A DNA stretch of 64,000 nucleotides, from positions 1,116,001 to 1,180,000 of the forward strand of contig NC_016605.1 of the NCBI RefSeq assembly GCF_000237995.1. Direction: 5' to 3'. The translations under genes were made by a program, and so were the position numbers. This DNA is from Pediococcus claussenii ATCC BAA-344 (GTDB lineage Bacteria; Bacillota; Bacilli; Lactobacillales; Lactobacillaceae). Below, piece after piece: positions 54,971-64,000 of the stretch; positions within the stretch are counted from its first letter, which is position 1; each line of letters starts with the position of its first letter. The notes under the pieces were generated by a model that worked only from the letters and a program-made list of their open reading frames with translations, searched no databases and had not been told where the DNA came from.

Positions 54971-55777
54971 TTAGTTTTCAGCAACTCTCATATTACGATC
55001 AACAGTGGATCGTCCAGTTTTATAATCAAACTGGACGCCAGGCTCCACATTCCAAATAAAGACATTAAAATTCAAACTACCATCCGTTGAAATTGCCTGT
55101 GAGTGATATCCAATTGGCATTAAATCATCACCCTTAAAAACCGTTGAAACCTTATAAATAACCTTTTTATTTTGAGCAAGCGCATTTCGAACGCGTTCTT
55201 CAAAAATTTGCATTGTTCTCTGGTTACTAAATTCCGTTTGAGTAGCAAGATTCTTCGGATTATCAAGAGAGCCTAGCTCATTTTGATTAAAATTACCATC
55301 TTTATCAAACTTCCCGGTCACAGAATATGCCAATAAATGGCCACGATTTAGTATCTCGATTTGACGACCGTCAATTGAAAGTCTTTTTTGATGCCACCCC
55401 GTCGGATTCCAAACTTGACGAGTTCGAGTATTTGATTTAACTAAATTCCTTCTCTCAAGAAAAGCGATGTTTTCAGTTGTACGATTTAAACTATCAAGTT
55501 GTCCATAATCAATTTTATTTTGTTTCCATTGAGTAGGATCTAAATCACTTCTGCCATTATTTACATTAATATATGCAGATTCACCAGATTTAAAAGTAAG
55601 TTCCGCTAATTTATCGTCTGAGACACTCTTTTTAACGGTTTTTGCTGACTGAATTCCAGCGCCTATATTTCCCTTAAAAAGTTGTTGTATTGTCCCACTA
55701 TTTCGAGATAGGAATAAAAAAGCTGCTAATAATATGAGCAACCATGCACTTTGTTTCGAATATCTTCTCTTCTTCAT
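54971..55777 (-). CDS. DNA/RNA non-specific endonuclease, membrane-anchored or secreted
   Basis: A 268-residue protein with an N-terminal hydrophobic segment (about residues 9-27) acting as a signal or anchor, and a beta-beta-alpha metal nuclease domain. The active-site His is in NRGHLLAYSV, and the metal-binding Asn region LATQTEFSNQ follows. It resembles streptococcal EndA-type nucleases. Role in nutrient uptake or competence is possible but not shown. The ATG at 55777 follows GGGGAG. Confidence 0.88.
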   Translation of the reverse strand: MKKRRYSKQSAWLLILLAAFLFLSRNSGTIQQLFKGNIGAGIQSAKTVKKSVSDDKLAELTFKSGESAYINVNNGRSDLDPTQWKQNKIDYGQLDSLNRTTENIAFLERRNLVKSNTRTRQVWNPTGWHQKRLSIDGRQIEILNRGHLLAYSVTGKFDKDGNFNQNELGSLDNPKNLATQTEFSNQRTMQIFEERVRNALAQNKKVIYKVSTVFKGDDLMPIGYHSQAISTDGSLNFNVFIWNVEPGVQFDYKTGRSTVDRNMRVAEN

Positions 55778-55806
55778 AACTTCTCCCCTAGCCATTATTT
55801 TTGAAT

Positions 55807-55833
55807 AAAAAAACCGACATTAATTAATGCCGG
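55807..55833 (-). terminator. Terminator after tRNA-Leu
   Basis: CCGGCATTAATTAATGTCGG forms a short stem on the minus strand, followed by seven T. Confidence 0.8.
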
Positions 55834-55880
55834 CATATCAAAACTATAGTGTTGTTAAAAAATCCAGATATCTTCTCTAA

Positions 55881-55964
55881 TGCCGTCGACAGGGATCGAA
55901 CCTGCACATGGTTTCCCATACAGCGACCTGAACGCTGCGCGTCTGCCAATTCCGCCACGGCGGC
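55881..55964 (-). tRNA. tRNA-Leu (anticodon CAG)
   Basis: An 84-base tRNA with the long variable arm of leucine tRNAs. Acceptor GCCGCCG/CGACGGC, D-arm GCGGAATTGGCAGACGCG, anticodon stem CAGCG/CGCTG with loop TTCAGGT, T loop TTCGATC, discriminator A. CCA is not encoded. The acceptor stem has one C-A mismatch (positions 5 and 68). Confidence 0.95.
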
Positions 55965-56016
55965 TTAAACAACAAGTGTAATTTTACACTAGTTTTCATG
56001 CTAAGAAAAGGAAAAA

Positions 56017-56292
56017 TTAATCAGTCTTTACAACTGTTCCATAAGCATGCACTACCAAAAACTTTGGAGCTACACTTACTTGTGCAATTTCAGTATTATA
56101 TTTCAAACCAATAATTCCATTACCGTCTAATAATTCTGCTTTTTTTTCCAACTTTTCCTTTGCTTCTTCAAATAGTTGATCAAACAGATTAAACTTATCA
56201 ATATCTTCTGATGCGAGCATTAAACTGGTTGTTGCTTCCACAACTCCTTTGATGGTATGTCCAACATTAATTCCTTCAGTTGTTATAAACAT
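56017..56292 (-). CDS. YbjQ/UPF0145-like protein
   Basis: A 91-residue protein of the heavy-metal-binding-like UPF0145 fold (YbjQ), recognisable from TTEGINVGHTIKGVVEATT and the final GNGIIGLKYNTE. Slightly shorter than typical (about 105). No metal-binding Cys/His cluster is visible. Function unknown. Good GAGG site upstream. Confidence 0.7.
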   Translation of the reverse strand: MFITTEGINVGHTIKGVVEATTSLMLASEDIDKFNLFDQLFEEAKEKLEKKAELLDGNGIIGLKYNTEIAQVSVAPKFLVVHAYGTVVKTD

Positions 56293-56399
56293 TATTGATT
56301 ACCTCACTCTAGTATTTAGATCAATTAGAAGATCCATTGATTATAACTCATAAACATTTTAACAGAATTAAACTGCCCTTTACTAACAGCTTCCACTGA

Positions 56400-56591
56400 T
56401 CAGTCATTTTCTCTTTTATTCGTATCTGCCATTCGACTTTTAACTTCAAAATAGGTTGACAGTGCCATTGCTAACACTAGCCCGATTCCCCAAGTTAAAT
56501 ATAAAGCAACTCCACTAAGTTTCCCAAATTCCGTCCATAAAACTAAAACAACTGCGATGATCAATGGTACAACTATCCTTAAAATTTTCAT
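56400..56591 (-). CDS. Small two-segment membrane protein
   Basis: A 63-residue hypothetical protein with two hydrophobic segments (about residues 4-20 and 28-48) and a charged C-terminal tail. It starts 16 bases after the end of another small membrane protein gene. No family recognised; weak ribosome site. Confidence 0.6.
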   Translation of the reverse strand: MKILRIVVPLIIAVVLVLWTEFGKLSGVALYLTWGIGLVLAMALSTYFEVKSRMADTNKREND

Positions 56592-56607
56592 GGTGTCTGT
56601 TTTTTTC

Positions 56608-56781
56608 TCATTTCTTCATTTTTTGGTCTAAAACATTCTTAATATAAATACCTAACCCTAGCAAAATCAAAATTGAAATAATGATTTTATTGGTTAAACT
56701 AATATCAGAAAAGTACGTAACTAATCCTATCATTACCGTCAAAACTAGTAAAACAAACCCATTCAAAAAAATCTTTTTCAT
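56608..56781 (-). CDS. Small hydrophobic protein behind the HAD gene
   Basis: A 57-residue frame too short to be caught by usual cutoffs. It starts MKKIFLNGFVLLVLTVMIGL, has two hydrophobic segments and a Lys-rich end. Its ATG lies three bases after the HAD stop codon, and a further small membrane protein follows. Similar architecture in the two adjacent frames suggests a pair. Coding status is plausible, not proven. Confidence 0.5.
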   Translation of the reverse strand: MKKIFLNGFVLLVLTVMIGLVTYFSDISLTNKIIISILILLGLGIYIKNVLDQKMKK

Positions 56782-56784
56782 TAT

Positions 56785-57603
56785 CTAATCCAAAACAAAC
56801 TTGTTAATTGCTTCAGCAACACCGTTAACGTAGTCACCATTGGTAACGTGCTTAGCAATTTTTTTGGCTTGGTCATTCGCGTTAGAAACTGCAATTGGTA
56901 ACCCAACTTTAGAAAGCATTGGCAGATCATTTCCGTTATCACCAATAGCCATAATTTCATCTTTTTTAATACCTAAACGATTAGCTAGCTCAAGTGTGGC
57001 AAGTCCCTTATCAACACCCTTTTTATTGAATTCCGTGTATCGGTCAGACGAAAAAGTAACATTTAAGTCAAAATCAACGTTTTTTAAAACGAGGTCCCTC
57101 ATATAAGCCAATCGGTTAAAATCGGGATTCATCGTTATTACTTTCATTATCTTCTCATTCCGTAGTAACTTAAGGTCCTTTTCCTTATACTCAATTGGTC
57201 TCACACCACGTGTTTCAATATAATCTAAATCAGCTTGAAGTGGGTTATAAATATAAACATCATTAAGCGTATAAACATGCGTATCAAAGTCCTTAACTTT
57301 CATAGCAATATTATAAATTTCACTCGCCTGTTCAAATGTTAATTCATTAGTCTGTACAACTTTTAAACCAGCATTTTCAACAATAGCACCCCCGTTATAA
57401 GAAATAACAAACTCTTCTTTTTGGTCTTTCAATCCTAATTTCTGTAATAAACCTTGTACTGAACTAAATCCGCGACCAGTGTTAGGTACAAACTTAACAC
57501 CTGCTTTTTGAGCCTTTTTTATTGCTTTAATATTTTCATCCGAGATACTTCCATCCAAGCCTAATAATGTTTCATCTAAATCACTAACAATTAACTTAAT
57601 CAT
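56785..57603 (-). CDS. Cof-type HAD sugar-phosphate/flavin phosphatase family
   Basis: HAD subclass IIB hydrolase of 272 residues. The nucleophile motif is VSDLDETLLGLDG and the C-terminal acidic motif GDNGNDLPML. The cap lies between, as in Cof/YwtE enzymes, which act on varied small phosphates. The ATG at 57603 follows GAGAGG; a more upstream frame start lacks any site. Confidence 0.9.
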   Translation of the reverse strand: MIKLIVSDLDETLLGLDGSISDENIKAIKKAQKAGVKFVPNTGRGFSSVQGLLQKLGLKDQKEEFVISYNGGAIVENAGLKVVQTNELTFEQASEIYNIAMKVKDFDTHVYTLNDVYIYNPLQADLDYIETRGVRPIEYKEKDLKLLRNEKIMKVITMNPDFNRLAYMRDLVLKNVDFDLNVTFSSDRYTEFNKKGVDKGLATLELANRLGIKKDEIMAIGDNGNDLPMLSKVGLPIAVSNANDQAKKIAKHVTNGDYVNGVAEAINKFVLD

Positions 57604-57827
57604 ACGTAACCTCTCTCTATTCTTATATAATTTAAGATTAGCCGATTTGGAAAGGGTTTTCAATTATATACAGTAACTTTTTTAAATTTAATACTAAATT
57701 AATATAAAACAAATGTGACCGTTTTCGTGCAATTCATGCACAAAAAAATTCAAAGCACAATATGTTGATGTGAATTTTTATATGATATACTATCCCTTGG
57801 TTAAATTGTAAAAAAGAGGGGCAAAGC

Positions 57828-58484
57828 ATGGTGATAATTACAGCAGGAATGATTGGTGTCGGAAAAACAACATTAACAGGTAGAATTGCGGATTTTTATG
57901 GTTCAAAGGCCTTTTTTGAACCAGTAGGCGATAATCCAGTATTACCACTTTACTATTCTGATCCTAAAAGTTATGGTTTTTTACTCCAAATTTATTTCTT
58001 GAATAAACGATTCCAAATGATTAAAAAGGCTCTGGCAGATGATAATAATGTTCTTGATCGTTCAATTTATGAAGATGCCTTATTCACACGCGAAAACAAT
58101 AAGGAAGGCAACATTACTGACACAGAATTCGGCGTCTATATGAACTTGCTCGATAACATGATGGGTGAACTCCAGAACCTGCCTAAGAAGGCTCCAGATT
58201 TGATGGTTTATGCTGAAACTGATTTTGATACTATCCTATATAGAATTAAAAAACGCGGTCGTGACTATGAACAATTCGACAATAACCCTGAACTTGAGTC
58301 TTATTATAAAAAAATGTGGACAGCATATAAAACATGGTACGAAGAATATGATGCTAGCCCTAAAATGAAAATCGATTTACAAACTTATGATTTATCTGAA
58401 GAAAAAAATGTTAATATCATCTTGCAACAAATTGATAAAAAATTAAAAGAGACACGTAAGGCTAATTACAATCAAGCCATTTAA
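57828..58484 (+). CDS. Deoxynucleoside kinase (dGK/dAK type)
   Basis: Salvage kinase of 218 residues phosphorylating deoxyadenosine, deoxyguanosine or deoxycytidine. P-loop GMIGVGKTT, DRS motif in VLDRSIYEDALF, and the lid region with RGRDYEQ. Lactobacilli use a dAK/dGK pair for all DNA precursors; only one copy is here. Monocistronic with its own terminator. Confidence 0.92.
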   Translation: MVIITAGMIGVGKTTLTGRIADFYGSKAFFEPVGDNPVLPLYYSDPKSYGFLLQIYFLNKRFQMIKKALADDNNVLDRSIYEDALFTRENNKEGNITDTEFGVYMNLLDNMMGELQNLPKKAPDLMVYAETDFDTILYRIKKRGRDYEQFDNNPELESYYKKMWTAYKTWYEEYDASPKMKIDLQTYDLSEEKNVNIILQQIDKKLKETRKANYNQAI

Positions 58485-58487
58485 ATC

Positions 58488-58542
58488 AAAAAGTGTTCCG
58501 AGCAACTTCACCTCACAGTGAGTTCTCCGGAACACTTTTTAA
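58488..58542 (+). terminator. Terminator of the deoxynucleoside kinase gene
   Basis: AAAAAGTGTTCCG pairs with CGGAACACTTTTT over a longer loop. Confidence 0.88.
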
Positions 58543-58547
58543 TTTTC

Positions 58548-58997
58548 CTACTTAACAATTGATACATCAGTTTTAGAATTTTCTACAACATAACTCGCAG
58601 TCGAGCCGATCACAACTCATGCAACTCGTCCCAATCCAGTAGCACCTAATACCGTTAAATCAATATCATACTTATCGGGAATATCTTCAGAAAGTTCTTG
58701 CTTTGGGTTTCCCACTCTTAAATCTATTTGAACATCACTGACTCCTGCTTCAATTGCTTTCTGTTTTAAAACTTCAAGCTCCTGCTCGCGTTCCATCAGT
58801 GCCTTCTTTATATCAATATCAGTGCTCGCAATTCCAAATCCCAATGACACACTTTCAGTATTCGCGTATTGTTGTTTAACAATTTCGCTAATGACCAACC
58901 TAGCATGATTCTGTTTTGTAATCTCAATTGCTTTCTCAAAGGCTTTTTGGGCCTCCGGAGAACCATCATATCCAAAAAGAACATTTTTGTAATCCAT
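58548..58997 (-). pseudogene. Universal stress protein gene interrupted by an in-frame stop
   Basis: UspA-family protein. The frame from ATG 58997 (MDYKNVLFGYDGSPEAQKA) runs normally to GATGLGRVA, then hits TGA at 58617-58619. The same frame continues with VVIGSTASYVVENSKTDVSI and ends at TAG 58548, exactly the usual Usp C-terminus. The stop lies where the family has Arg, and CGA to TGA is a single base change. The lost part includes the second half of the G-x2-G-x9-G(S/T) nucleotide motif. A 126-residue truncated product is possible. Sequencing error cannot be excluded. Confidence 0.85.
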
Positions 58998-59036
58998 AGT
59001 AGCACCGCCTTCCTGTTTTTATTATAGCAGTGTACC

Positions 59037-59759
59037 CTATAGATTTTCCAAGTTTACGATTTCCTCGTCTGTTAGAGCTCTATAATGACCAGGCAAAAGT
59101 CCCACATCTAGCTCCAATGGACCAAATTTCACTCGTCGCAACCTAAGAACACGTTCACCCAAAGCGCCAAACATGCGTCGTACCTGATGATACTTTCCTT
59201 CGCTAATCGTTACTTCCACCGTTGTCGTTTTTTCCAAATTAGAATATTCTTTAACTTTCAGACCGGCAGGCTTCAACTGAGTACCATCTTTGAGCGTTAA
59301 TCCGTTAGCAAATTTGGCTGCCGCACCCTCACTAATTTGTCCTGTTACAGTCGCTTCATAGACTTTATCAACATGGTGTTCAGGCGATAATAAGCGGTGC
59401 CCAATCTCCCCGTTATTTGTAATTAGAAGTAATCCTTCAGTGTTCTTATCTAACCTTCCAACTGGAAATAAATCTGGTCTACGGTCATTTTTATTAAAGA
59501 GTTCCATGACTGTTTTTTGCTTTCGGTCTTCCGTTGCTGTCAGTACCCCAATCGGTTTGTTAACAATAAAATAAAAGTGCTTTTGATATTGAACTACCTC
59601 ACCACTAAGCTGCACCTCATCTTGATCAGGATCAATCTTTACTCGACCAGACTTTACAGCTTCGCCATTTACACTAATTTGCCCATCACGAGTTAGTTTT
59701 CGAATCTGAGTCCTTGTACCAACGTTCATATCATGTAAAAATTTATCAACTCTCAACAT
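59037..59759 (-). CDS. RsuA-family rRNA pseudouridine synthase
   Basis: A 240-residue enzyme with an N-terminal S4 RNA-binding domain (about residues 1-60) and the catalytic Asp in VGRLDKNTEGLLLIT. Related to RsuA, which makes pseudouridine 516 of 16S rRNA; exact target unproven. It follows the murJ-like gene as in Bacillus ytgP-ytzG. Confidence 0.9.
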   Translation of the reverse strand: MLRVDKFLHDMNVGTRTQIRKLTRDGQISVNGEAVKSGRVKIDPDQDEVQLSGEVVQYQKHFYFIVNKPIGVLTATEDRKQKTVMELFNKNDRRPDLFPVGRLDKNTEGLLLITNNGEIGHRLLSPEHHVDKVYEATVTGQISEGAAAKFANGLTLKDGTQLKPAGLKVKEYSNLEKTTTVEVTISEGKYHQVRRMFGALGERVLRLRRVKFGPLELDVGLLPGHYRALTDEEIVNLENL

Positions 59760-59765
59760 TTCAAC

Positions 59766-61451
59766 CTACTTTATTCTTAACATATTTCTTAGACGACTTG
59801 CTCTACTACCCAGCATTTCATCGGCTAATCTGCTCTTAAGTGAACAATAAAGATAGAAGAGACCACCAGCCGAAGCAGCAACCAAAGCAACGATCAACGC
59901 AGCAACTTTGCTTTCATTATTCATAAATAGATACATTCCATGTGCCACTCCCCATGCAATGACAAACATTCCTAGTGAATATAAAATAATTTTAGTCAAA
60001 TGTTCATTAATAACTTGATAATCAATGCCATATTCATCGTTAATATGCTTTAAAATCAACCAATTAATAAAAGCAAAACCAATTGCTGTCGACATTAATG
60101 AGCCAATAGCTGAAAAGGCCATTACAAGTGGAATTTGCGCAATAAATTTAATTATGACCCCGTACAGAAAATAACGAACTGCTAATTTATTCTCACCAAT
60201 TCCTTGCATGATAGCAGAAATCACCGTGAAAACCCCTAAAACAATTGCAACATATGAATTAAACTCAAGAATAGCTGTCCCCACTCCACTAAAATGATAA
60301 AAAAGTGTATAAGCAGGTTGTGCAATTGCGGCCATTCCAAGGGCTGCAGGAATCATTAAAAATGAAAATAACGAAATGGCTTCAGTTACTTGTTGACTAA
60401 TTGCTCGTGAATCCCCTCGCGTTTTTGCTTCTGAAAGTAAAGGAACCGAAGTTACAGCCATTGCAGACGCTAATGAAATCACAATCATGACCAATTTATT
60501 TGCATTAAAAGCAAAAATGGCATACATAGTATTTAAAATATCAGTGGTATAGCTACTTGTCATTTGCATAATTTTAAAGAAAGTATACTGATCAATTAAT
60601 TGAAAAATAGTAATTGCGGAACCAATGATAATAAATGGAATCGCTTGTGCAATAATCTCCCGATATAAATCACCTGTGGATACAACCAGCTCATTGGAGC
60701 TAGCCTGAGCAAGTGTTTTCAAACGTTTACGATATTTTAGAAAATACCATCCTAACACCAGAAAACCGCCTATCGCTCCAATAAAAGCAGCAAATGTTGA
60801 TTGTGAAACAGCAAATACCCAATCACCATGGTGAACTCCCATAATTAAATATGCAGTCACCAGCATATAACCAACTCGCGCCAATTGCTCAACAAACTGA
60901 GAAATAGCAGAGGGACCCATTTCTTGGTAACCTTGGAAAAATCCCCTAGTCAGACTCATTGTTGGAATGATTAAAACTGCCCATGCCAACGCATGCAATA
61001 CAGGAACGACACTCTCAGATCCAGCAGATAGAAAAGGTGCACCATAAAATAATATTAAAGCACAAACAATTCCTGATCCGACTGACAATAACAGACCCCT
61101 TTTGTAGAGCCTTTGTCCTAAGGCAAATTCATTAAGTGCGTTATAATGTGAAACTTGTTTAGCAATTGCAGAAGGGATTCCAGCAATTGCAGCAATTAAG
61201 AACAAGCTATAAATATTATATCCTTTAGCGTATAAAGCATTAGCCTGATTACTGTACACACCAAACCAAATTACCCAAGGAATGATATAAACTGCGCCAA
61301 GTATCCTAGAAAAAATACTGCCCGCTGTCATCCAGACTGATCCCTCAAGCATTTGAGATTTAGAAGAAGTTACTTTTTGTCCTTCTCTAAGGGGTTGTGA
61401 CCCAATATATTCAAGGTCACTACTATCATTTTTATTCGGCTGATCTGCCAT
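59766..61451 (-). CDS. murJ: Lipid II flippase MurJ/YtgP-type
   Basis: A MOP-superfamily membrane protein of 561 residues with about 14 membrane segments. The N-terminal SVWMTAGSIFSRILGAVYIIP is typical of YtgP, the Bacillus MurJ that flips lipid II. The first 30 residues are a charged cytoplasmic tail. Transcribed with leuS upstream and the pseudouridine synthase downstream. Confidence 0.9.
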   Translation of the reverse strand: MADQPNKNDSSDLEYIGSQPLREGQKVTSSKSQMLEGSVWMTAGSIFSRILGAVYIIPWVIWFGVYSNQANALYAKGYNIYSLFLIAAIAGIPSAIAKQVSHYNALNEFALGQRLYKRGLLLSVGSGIVCALILFYGAPFLSAGSESVVPVLHALAWAVLIIPTMSLTRGFFQGYQEMGPSAISQFVEQLARVGYMLVTAYLIMGVHHGDWVFAVSQSTFAAFIGAIGGFLVLGWYFLKYRKRLKTLAQASSNELVVSTGDLYREIIAQAIPFIIIGSAITIFQLIDQYTFFKIMQMTSSYTTDILNTMYAIFAFNANKLVMIVISLASAMAVTSVPLLSEAKTRGDSRAISQQVTEAISLFSFLMIPAALGMAAIAQPAYTLFYHFSGVGTAILEFNSYVAIVLGVFTVISAIMQGIGENKLAVRYFLYGVIIKFIAQIPLVMAFSAIGSLMSTAIGFAFINWLILKHINDEYGIDYQVINEHLTKIILYSLGMFVIAWGVAHGMYLFMNNESKVAALIVALVAASAGGLFYLYCSLKSRLADEMLGSRASRLRNMLRIK

Positions 61452-61484
61452 GGTGCTTCCCTACTTTCAATAATGTCTCCAAAA

Positions 61485-63902
61485 TTATCCAACAACGATA
61501 TTAACAATCCGATTAGGAACAACGATTACTTTCCGAATCTCTTTTCCGTTAATCCATTGTTGAACAGAGTCACTGTCCATTGCTAATTTCTGTAATTGTT
61601 CCTGTTTTAAATCCTTTTCAACAGTAAGACGTCCTCGGACTTTTCCGTTTATTTGTAAGATTACCTCAACAGTATCCTCGACTAATTTAGATTCATCAAC
61701 GGTGGGCCATTTTTCATAACTAATCGTTTCCTTGTATCCTAAACGACTCCATAATTCTTCTGCCAAATGTGGAGCAAGTGGCGAAAGGATTTTTACAAAG
61801 TCCTCTACATATTTAACATAAATAGAATCCACTTTGTAAGCTTCATTTATAAATACCATTAGCTGGGAAATTCCAGTATTAAACCGCATATTTTCAAAGT
61901 CATTAGAAACTTTTTGAACAGTTTTATTAAAGATTAGATCTAACTTTCCATCGTTAACTTTAGTAATGCGGTCTCGTAATTTACCGTCATCATCAATAAA
62001 CAGCCGCCATACACGGTCAAGCCATTTACGGCTTCCATTTAGTCCATCTTCACTCCAAGAAACTGATTCAGTCAAAGGTCCCATAAACATTTCGTATATA
62101 CGCAGCGTATCTGCACCATATTTATCGACGATATCATCTGGATTAACAACATTTCCCTTTGATTTGGACATTTTTTCATGATTACTACCAAGAATCATGC
62201 CTTGATTAACCAATTTTTGGAAGGGTTCTTTAGTTGGAACAACTCCCAAGTCATAAAGCACCTTATGCCAAAAACGTGCATATAGAAGATGCAATACGGC
62301 ATGCTCAGCACCACCAACGTATAAATCAACTGGCATCCATTCTTTGAGGAGTTGCTTATCGGCAATTTCTTGATCGTTTTTTGGATCAATGTATCGTAAG
62401 TAGTACCATGAGCTTCCCGCCCACTGTGGCATTGTATTAGTTTCACGTCGTCCTTTTCGCCCATTTTCATCGACGACATTAAGCCAGTCGTCTAAGTTAG
62501 CAAGTGGACTTTCACCGGTACCAGAAGGCTTCAAATCATCTGTCGCTGGTAAACGCAGAGGCAATTCATTTTCAGGAACCAGCCCAGTTTCTCCATCTTC
62601 CCAATGAATAATTGGAATAGGTTCACCCCAATATCTCTGACGAGAAAATACCCAATCTCGAAGACGATAATTAACTTTTTTATCACCCACGCCATTTTCT
62701 TTAATCCACGTTAACATTGAGGAAAGAGCAGCTTGTTTATCCAAGCCATTTAAAAAGGCAGAATTAATATGTGTCCCATCACCTTCGTAGGCACCATCTT
62801 CAATATTTCCCCCCTCAATAACCGGAATAATTTCAATTCCGAACTTTTTAGCAAATTCAAAGTCTCGCGGGTCATGAGCAGGAACAGCCATAACAGCACC
62901 CGTTCCGTATGATGAAAGGACATAATCAGCAATCCAAATTGGCACTTTTTTTCCATTAACCGGATTGATAGCGTAGGCACCGGTAAAGACCCCTGTTTTA
63001 TCCTTATTTAAATCTGTTCGTTCAAGATCGGATTTTGTAGCAACTTGTTTTTGGTATTCTGTAACTTTAGCCTTGTTTTCGGCTGTTGTAATTCGTTCAA
63101 CAATATCATGTTCAGGCGAAACCACTAAATAAGTCACACCAAACAATGTGTCAGCACGGGTTGTAAATACTTCAATGTTTTCTTCTGTATCTTCAACCTT
63201 AAAGTTAACGCTAGCTCCGACCGAGCGACCAATCCAGTTACGTTGCATTTCCTTGATGCTTTCAGGCCAATCAACTAGATCTAAGTCATCAAGTAAACGA
63301 TCAGCGTAAGCAGTAATTTTTAAAATCCATTGTTTCATCGGTACTCGAAAAACCGGAAAATCGCCACGTTCAGTACGCCCATTAATAACTTCTTCGTTTG
63401 CAACAACAGTGCCCCCCATCAAATCAGGTGCCCAGTTAACAAGTGTTTCTTTCTCGTATGCTAAACCTTTTTTGTACATTTGTTCAAAAATCCACTGGGT
63501 CCACTTGTAATAACTAGGATCTGTAGTATTAATTTCACGGGACCAGTCATATGAAAAACCTAGTGATTGAATTTGTCGTTTAAAATTTTTAATGTTATCT
63601 TTTGTGAAATCTTTAGGATTATGTCCCGTTTTCATAGCATATTGCTCAGCTGGCAAACCAAAAGCATCCCATCCCATTGGATGAAGAACTTTAAATCCTT
63701 GCATGCGTTTCATGCGCGACATAATATCCGTCGCTGTATATCCTTCTGGGTGTCCCACATGTAATCCCTGTCCTGATGGATACGGAAACATGTCTAGTGC
63801 ATAATATTTGGGTTTATCCTCTGTTGCGTTTGTCTTAAATGTTTCGTGGTCTGACCAGTACTTTTGCCATTTTGGTTCTATTTCATGATGATTAAAGGGC
63901 AT
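61485..63902 (-). CDS. leuS: Leucine--tRNA ligase
   Basis: Class I synthetase of 805 residues. HIGH motif as [19 protein letters not shown] as [12 protein letters not shown], and a CP1 editing domain between ([26 protein letters not shown]). The start ATG at 63902 lies nine bases after GGAGG; the upstream frame lies in the leader. A T-box precedes it. Confidence 0.97.
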   Translation of the reverse strand: MPFNHHEIEPKWQKYWSDHETFKTNATEDKPKYYALDMFPYPSGQGLHVGHPEGYTATDIMSRMKRMQGFKVLHPMGWDAFGLPAEQYAMKTGHNPKDFTKDNIKNFKRQIQSLGFSYDWSREINTTDPSYYKWTQWIFEQMYKKGLAYEKETLVNWAPDLMGGTVVANEEVINGRTERGDFPVFRVPMKQWILKITAYADRLLDDLDLVDWPESIKEMQRNWIGRSVGASVNFKVEDTEENIEVFTTRADTLFGVTYLVVSPEHDIVERITTAENKAKVTEYQKQVATKSDLERTDLNKDKTGVFTGAYAINPVNGKKVPIWIADYVLSSYGTGAVMAVPAHDPRDFEFAKKFGIEIIPVIEGGNIEDGAYEGDGTHINSAFLNGLDKQAALSSMLTWIKENGVGDKKVNYRLRDWVFSRQRYWGEPIPIIHWEDGETGLVPENELPLRLPATDDLKPSGTGESPLANLDDWLNVVDENGRKGRRETNTMPQWAGSSWYYLRYIDPKNDQEIADKQLLKEWMPVDLYVGGAEHAVLHLLYARFWHKVLYDLGVVPTKEPFQKLVNQGMILGSNHEKMSKSKGNVVNPDDIVDKYGADTLRIYEMFMGPLTESVSWSEDGLNGSRKWLDRVWRLFIDDDGKLRDRITKVNDGKLDLIFNKTVQKVSNDFENMRFNTGISQLMVFINEAYKVDSIYVKYVEDFVKILSPLAPHLAEELWSRLGYKETISYEKWPTVDESKLVEDTVEVILQINGKVRGRLTVEKDLKQEQLQKLAMDSDSVQQWINGKEIRKVIVVPNRIVNIVVG

Positions 63903-63928
63903 ATCCATTCCTCCTAAAATTTGCCAAC

Positions 63929-64000
63929 AAAAAAATCCCAAGAGAAAATCTCTTAGGACGAAATCTGTTCCGCGGTACCACCTAGGTTTGTAGCTTACAG
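63929..64000 (-). promoter_or_regulatory. T-box leader of leuS (3' part only)
   Basis: The T-box core AGGTGGTACCGCGG is at about 63983-63970, and the terminator TCCTAAGAGA with TCTCTTGGGA and a T run at 63929-63958. Stem I and the specifier lie beyond the right edge. A leucine specifier is inferred from the gene. Confidence 0.92.

Noticed and set aside
58617-58619. TGA in the universal stress gene read as selenocysteine
   Set aside because: The family has Arg here, there is no Cys at this site in relatives I know, no hairpin like a SECIS follows, and the glutathione peroxidase in this window uses Cys.
1-64000. CRISPR array, prophage or insertion sequence
   Set aside because: No regularly spaced repeats, transposase, integrase or phage structural genes were seen on either strand.

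Overview
The window is a low-GC chromosomal segment of a lactic acid bacterium, most probably Lactobacillaceae. The gene content fits: a non-DAP MurE beside a D-aspartate bridge-type cluster, EcsAB, YhaMNO, three T-box-controlled tRNA synthetase genes (two confirmed complete, one running off the edge), and no sporulation programme apart from a SpoIIM-family membrane protein. Species cannot be fixed from the sequence alone. About nine genes in ten lie on the minus strand, as expected for a leading strand replicated from right to left. I see no prophage, insertion sequence or CRISPR array.

Layout from left to right. 1-7.9 kb: gnd (last codons beyond the left edge), then a ribosome/NAD housekeeping operon read leftwards (yqeG-yqeH-yhbY-nadD-yqeK-rsfS-yqeM-tmcAL-DUF177-rpmF), tightly packed with several overlaps. 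8-9.6 kb: a convergent oxidoreductase and a PNPOx-like gene separated by two conspicuous inverted repeats. 9.7-13.3 kb: infC-rpmI-rplT with a structured leader, and thrS with a T-box. 13.3-20.2 kb: polA-mutM-coaE-nrdR-dnaB-dnaI, a DNA replication and repair operon. 20.3-26 kb: glutathione peroxidase, a Bax-inhibitor-like protein, and ytpR-sftA-murC. 26-31 kb: ecsA-ecsB-trmB divergent from hit-yhaH-like-prsA. 31-41.9 kb: yhaO-yhaN-yhaM, a YheA-like protein, a class A PBP, argR, a Crp/Fnr regulator, and argS with its T-box. 41.9-43.6 kb: the most accessory-looking stretch, with tRNA-Gly(CCC), a decayed gene, spoIIM with a long leader and a tRNA-like fragment. 43.6-50.3 kb: a glycosyltransferase and the cell-wall cluster asnB-murE-ATP-grasp ligase-aspartate racemase. 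50.4-53.1 kb: a TetR regulator with a small IscA-like protein, and a GadC-like antiporter. 53.2-54.9 kb: cysE-cysK behind a candidate attenuator. 55-64 kb: a secreted or anchored nuclease, tRNA-Leu(CAG), small membrane proteins, a HAD phosphatase, a deoxynucleoside kinase, a universal-stress gene broken by a stop codon, and rsuA-type synthase, murJ and leuS with the start of its T-box.

Two regions show how genes work together most clearly. The asnB-murE-ligase-racemase run has every enzyme needed to make D-Asp, attach it to the stem-peptide lysine and possibly amidate it. The cysE-cysK pair encodes the two steps from serine to cysteine and is preceded by a 29-codon reading frame with adjacent Cys codons, an intrinsic terminator and a competing helix. 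That arrangement is what ribosome-mediated attenuation by cysteine supply would require, and I rate it the most interesting observation in the window.
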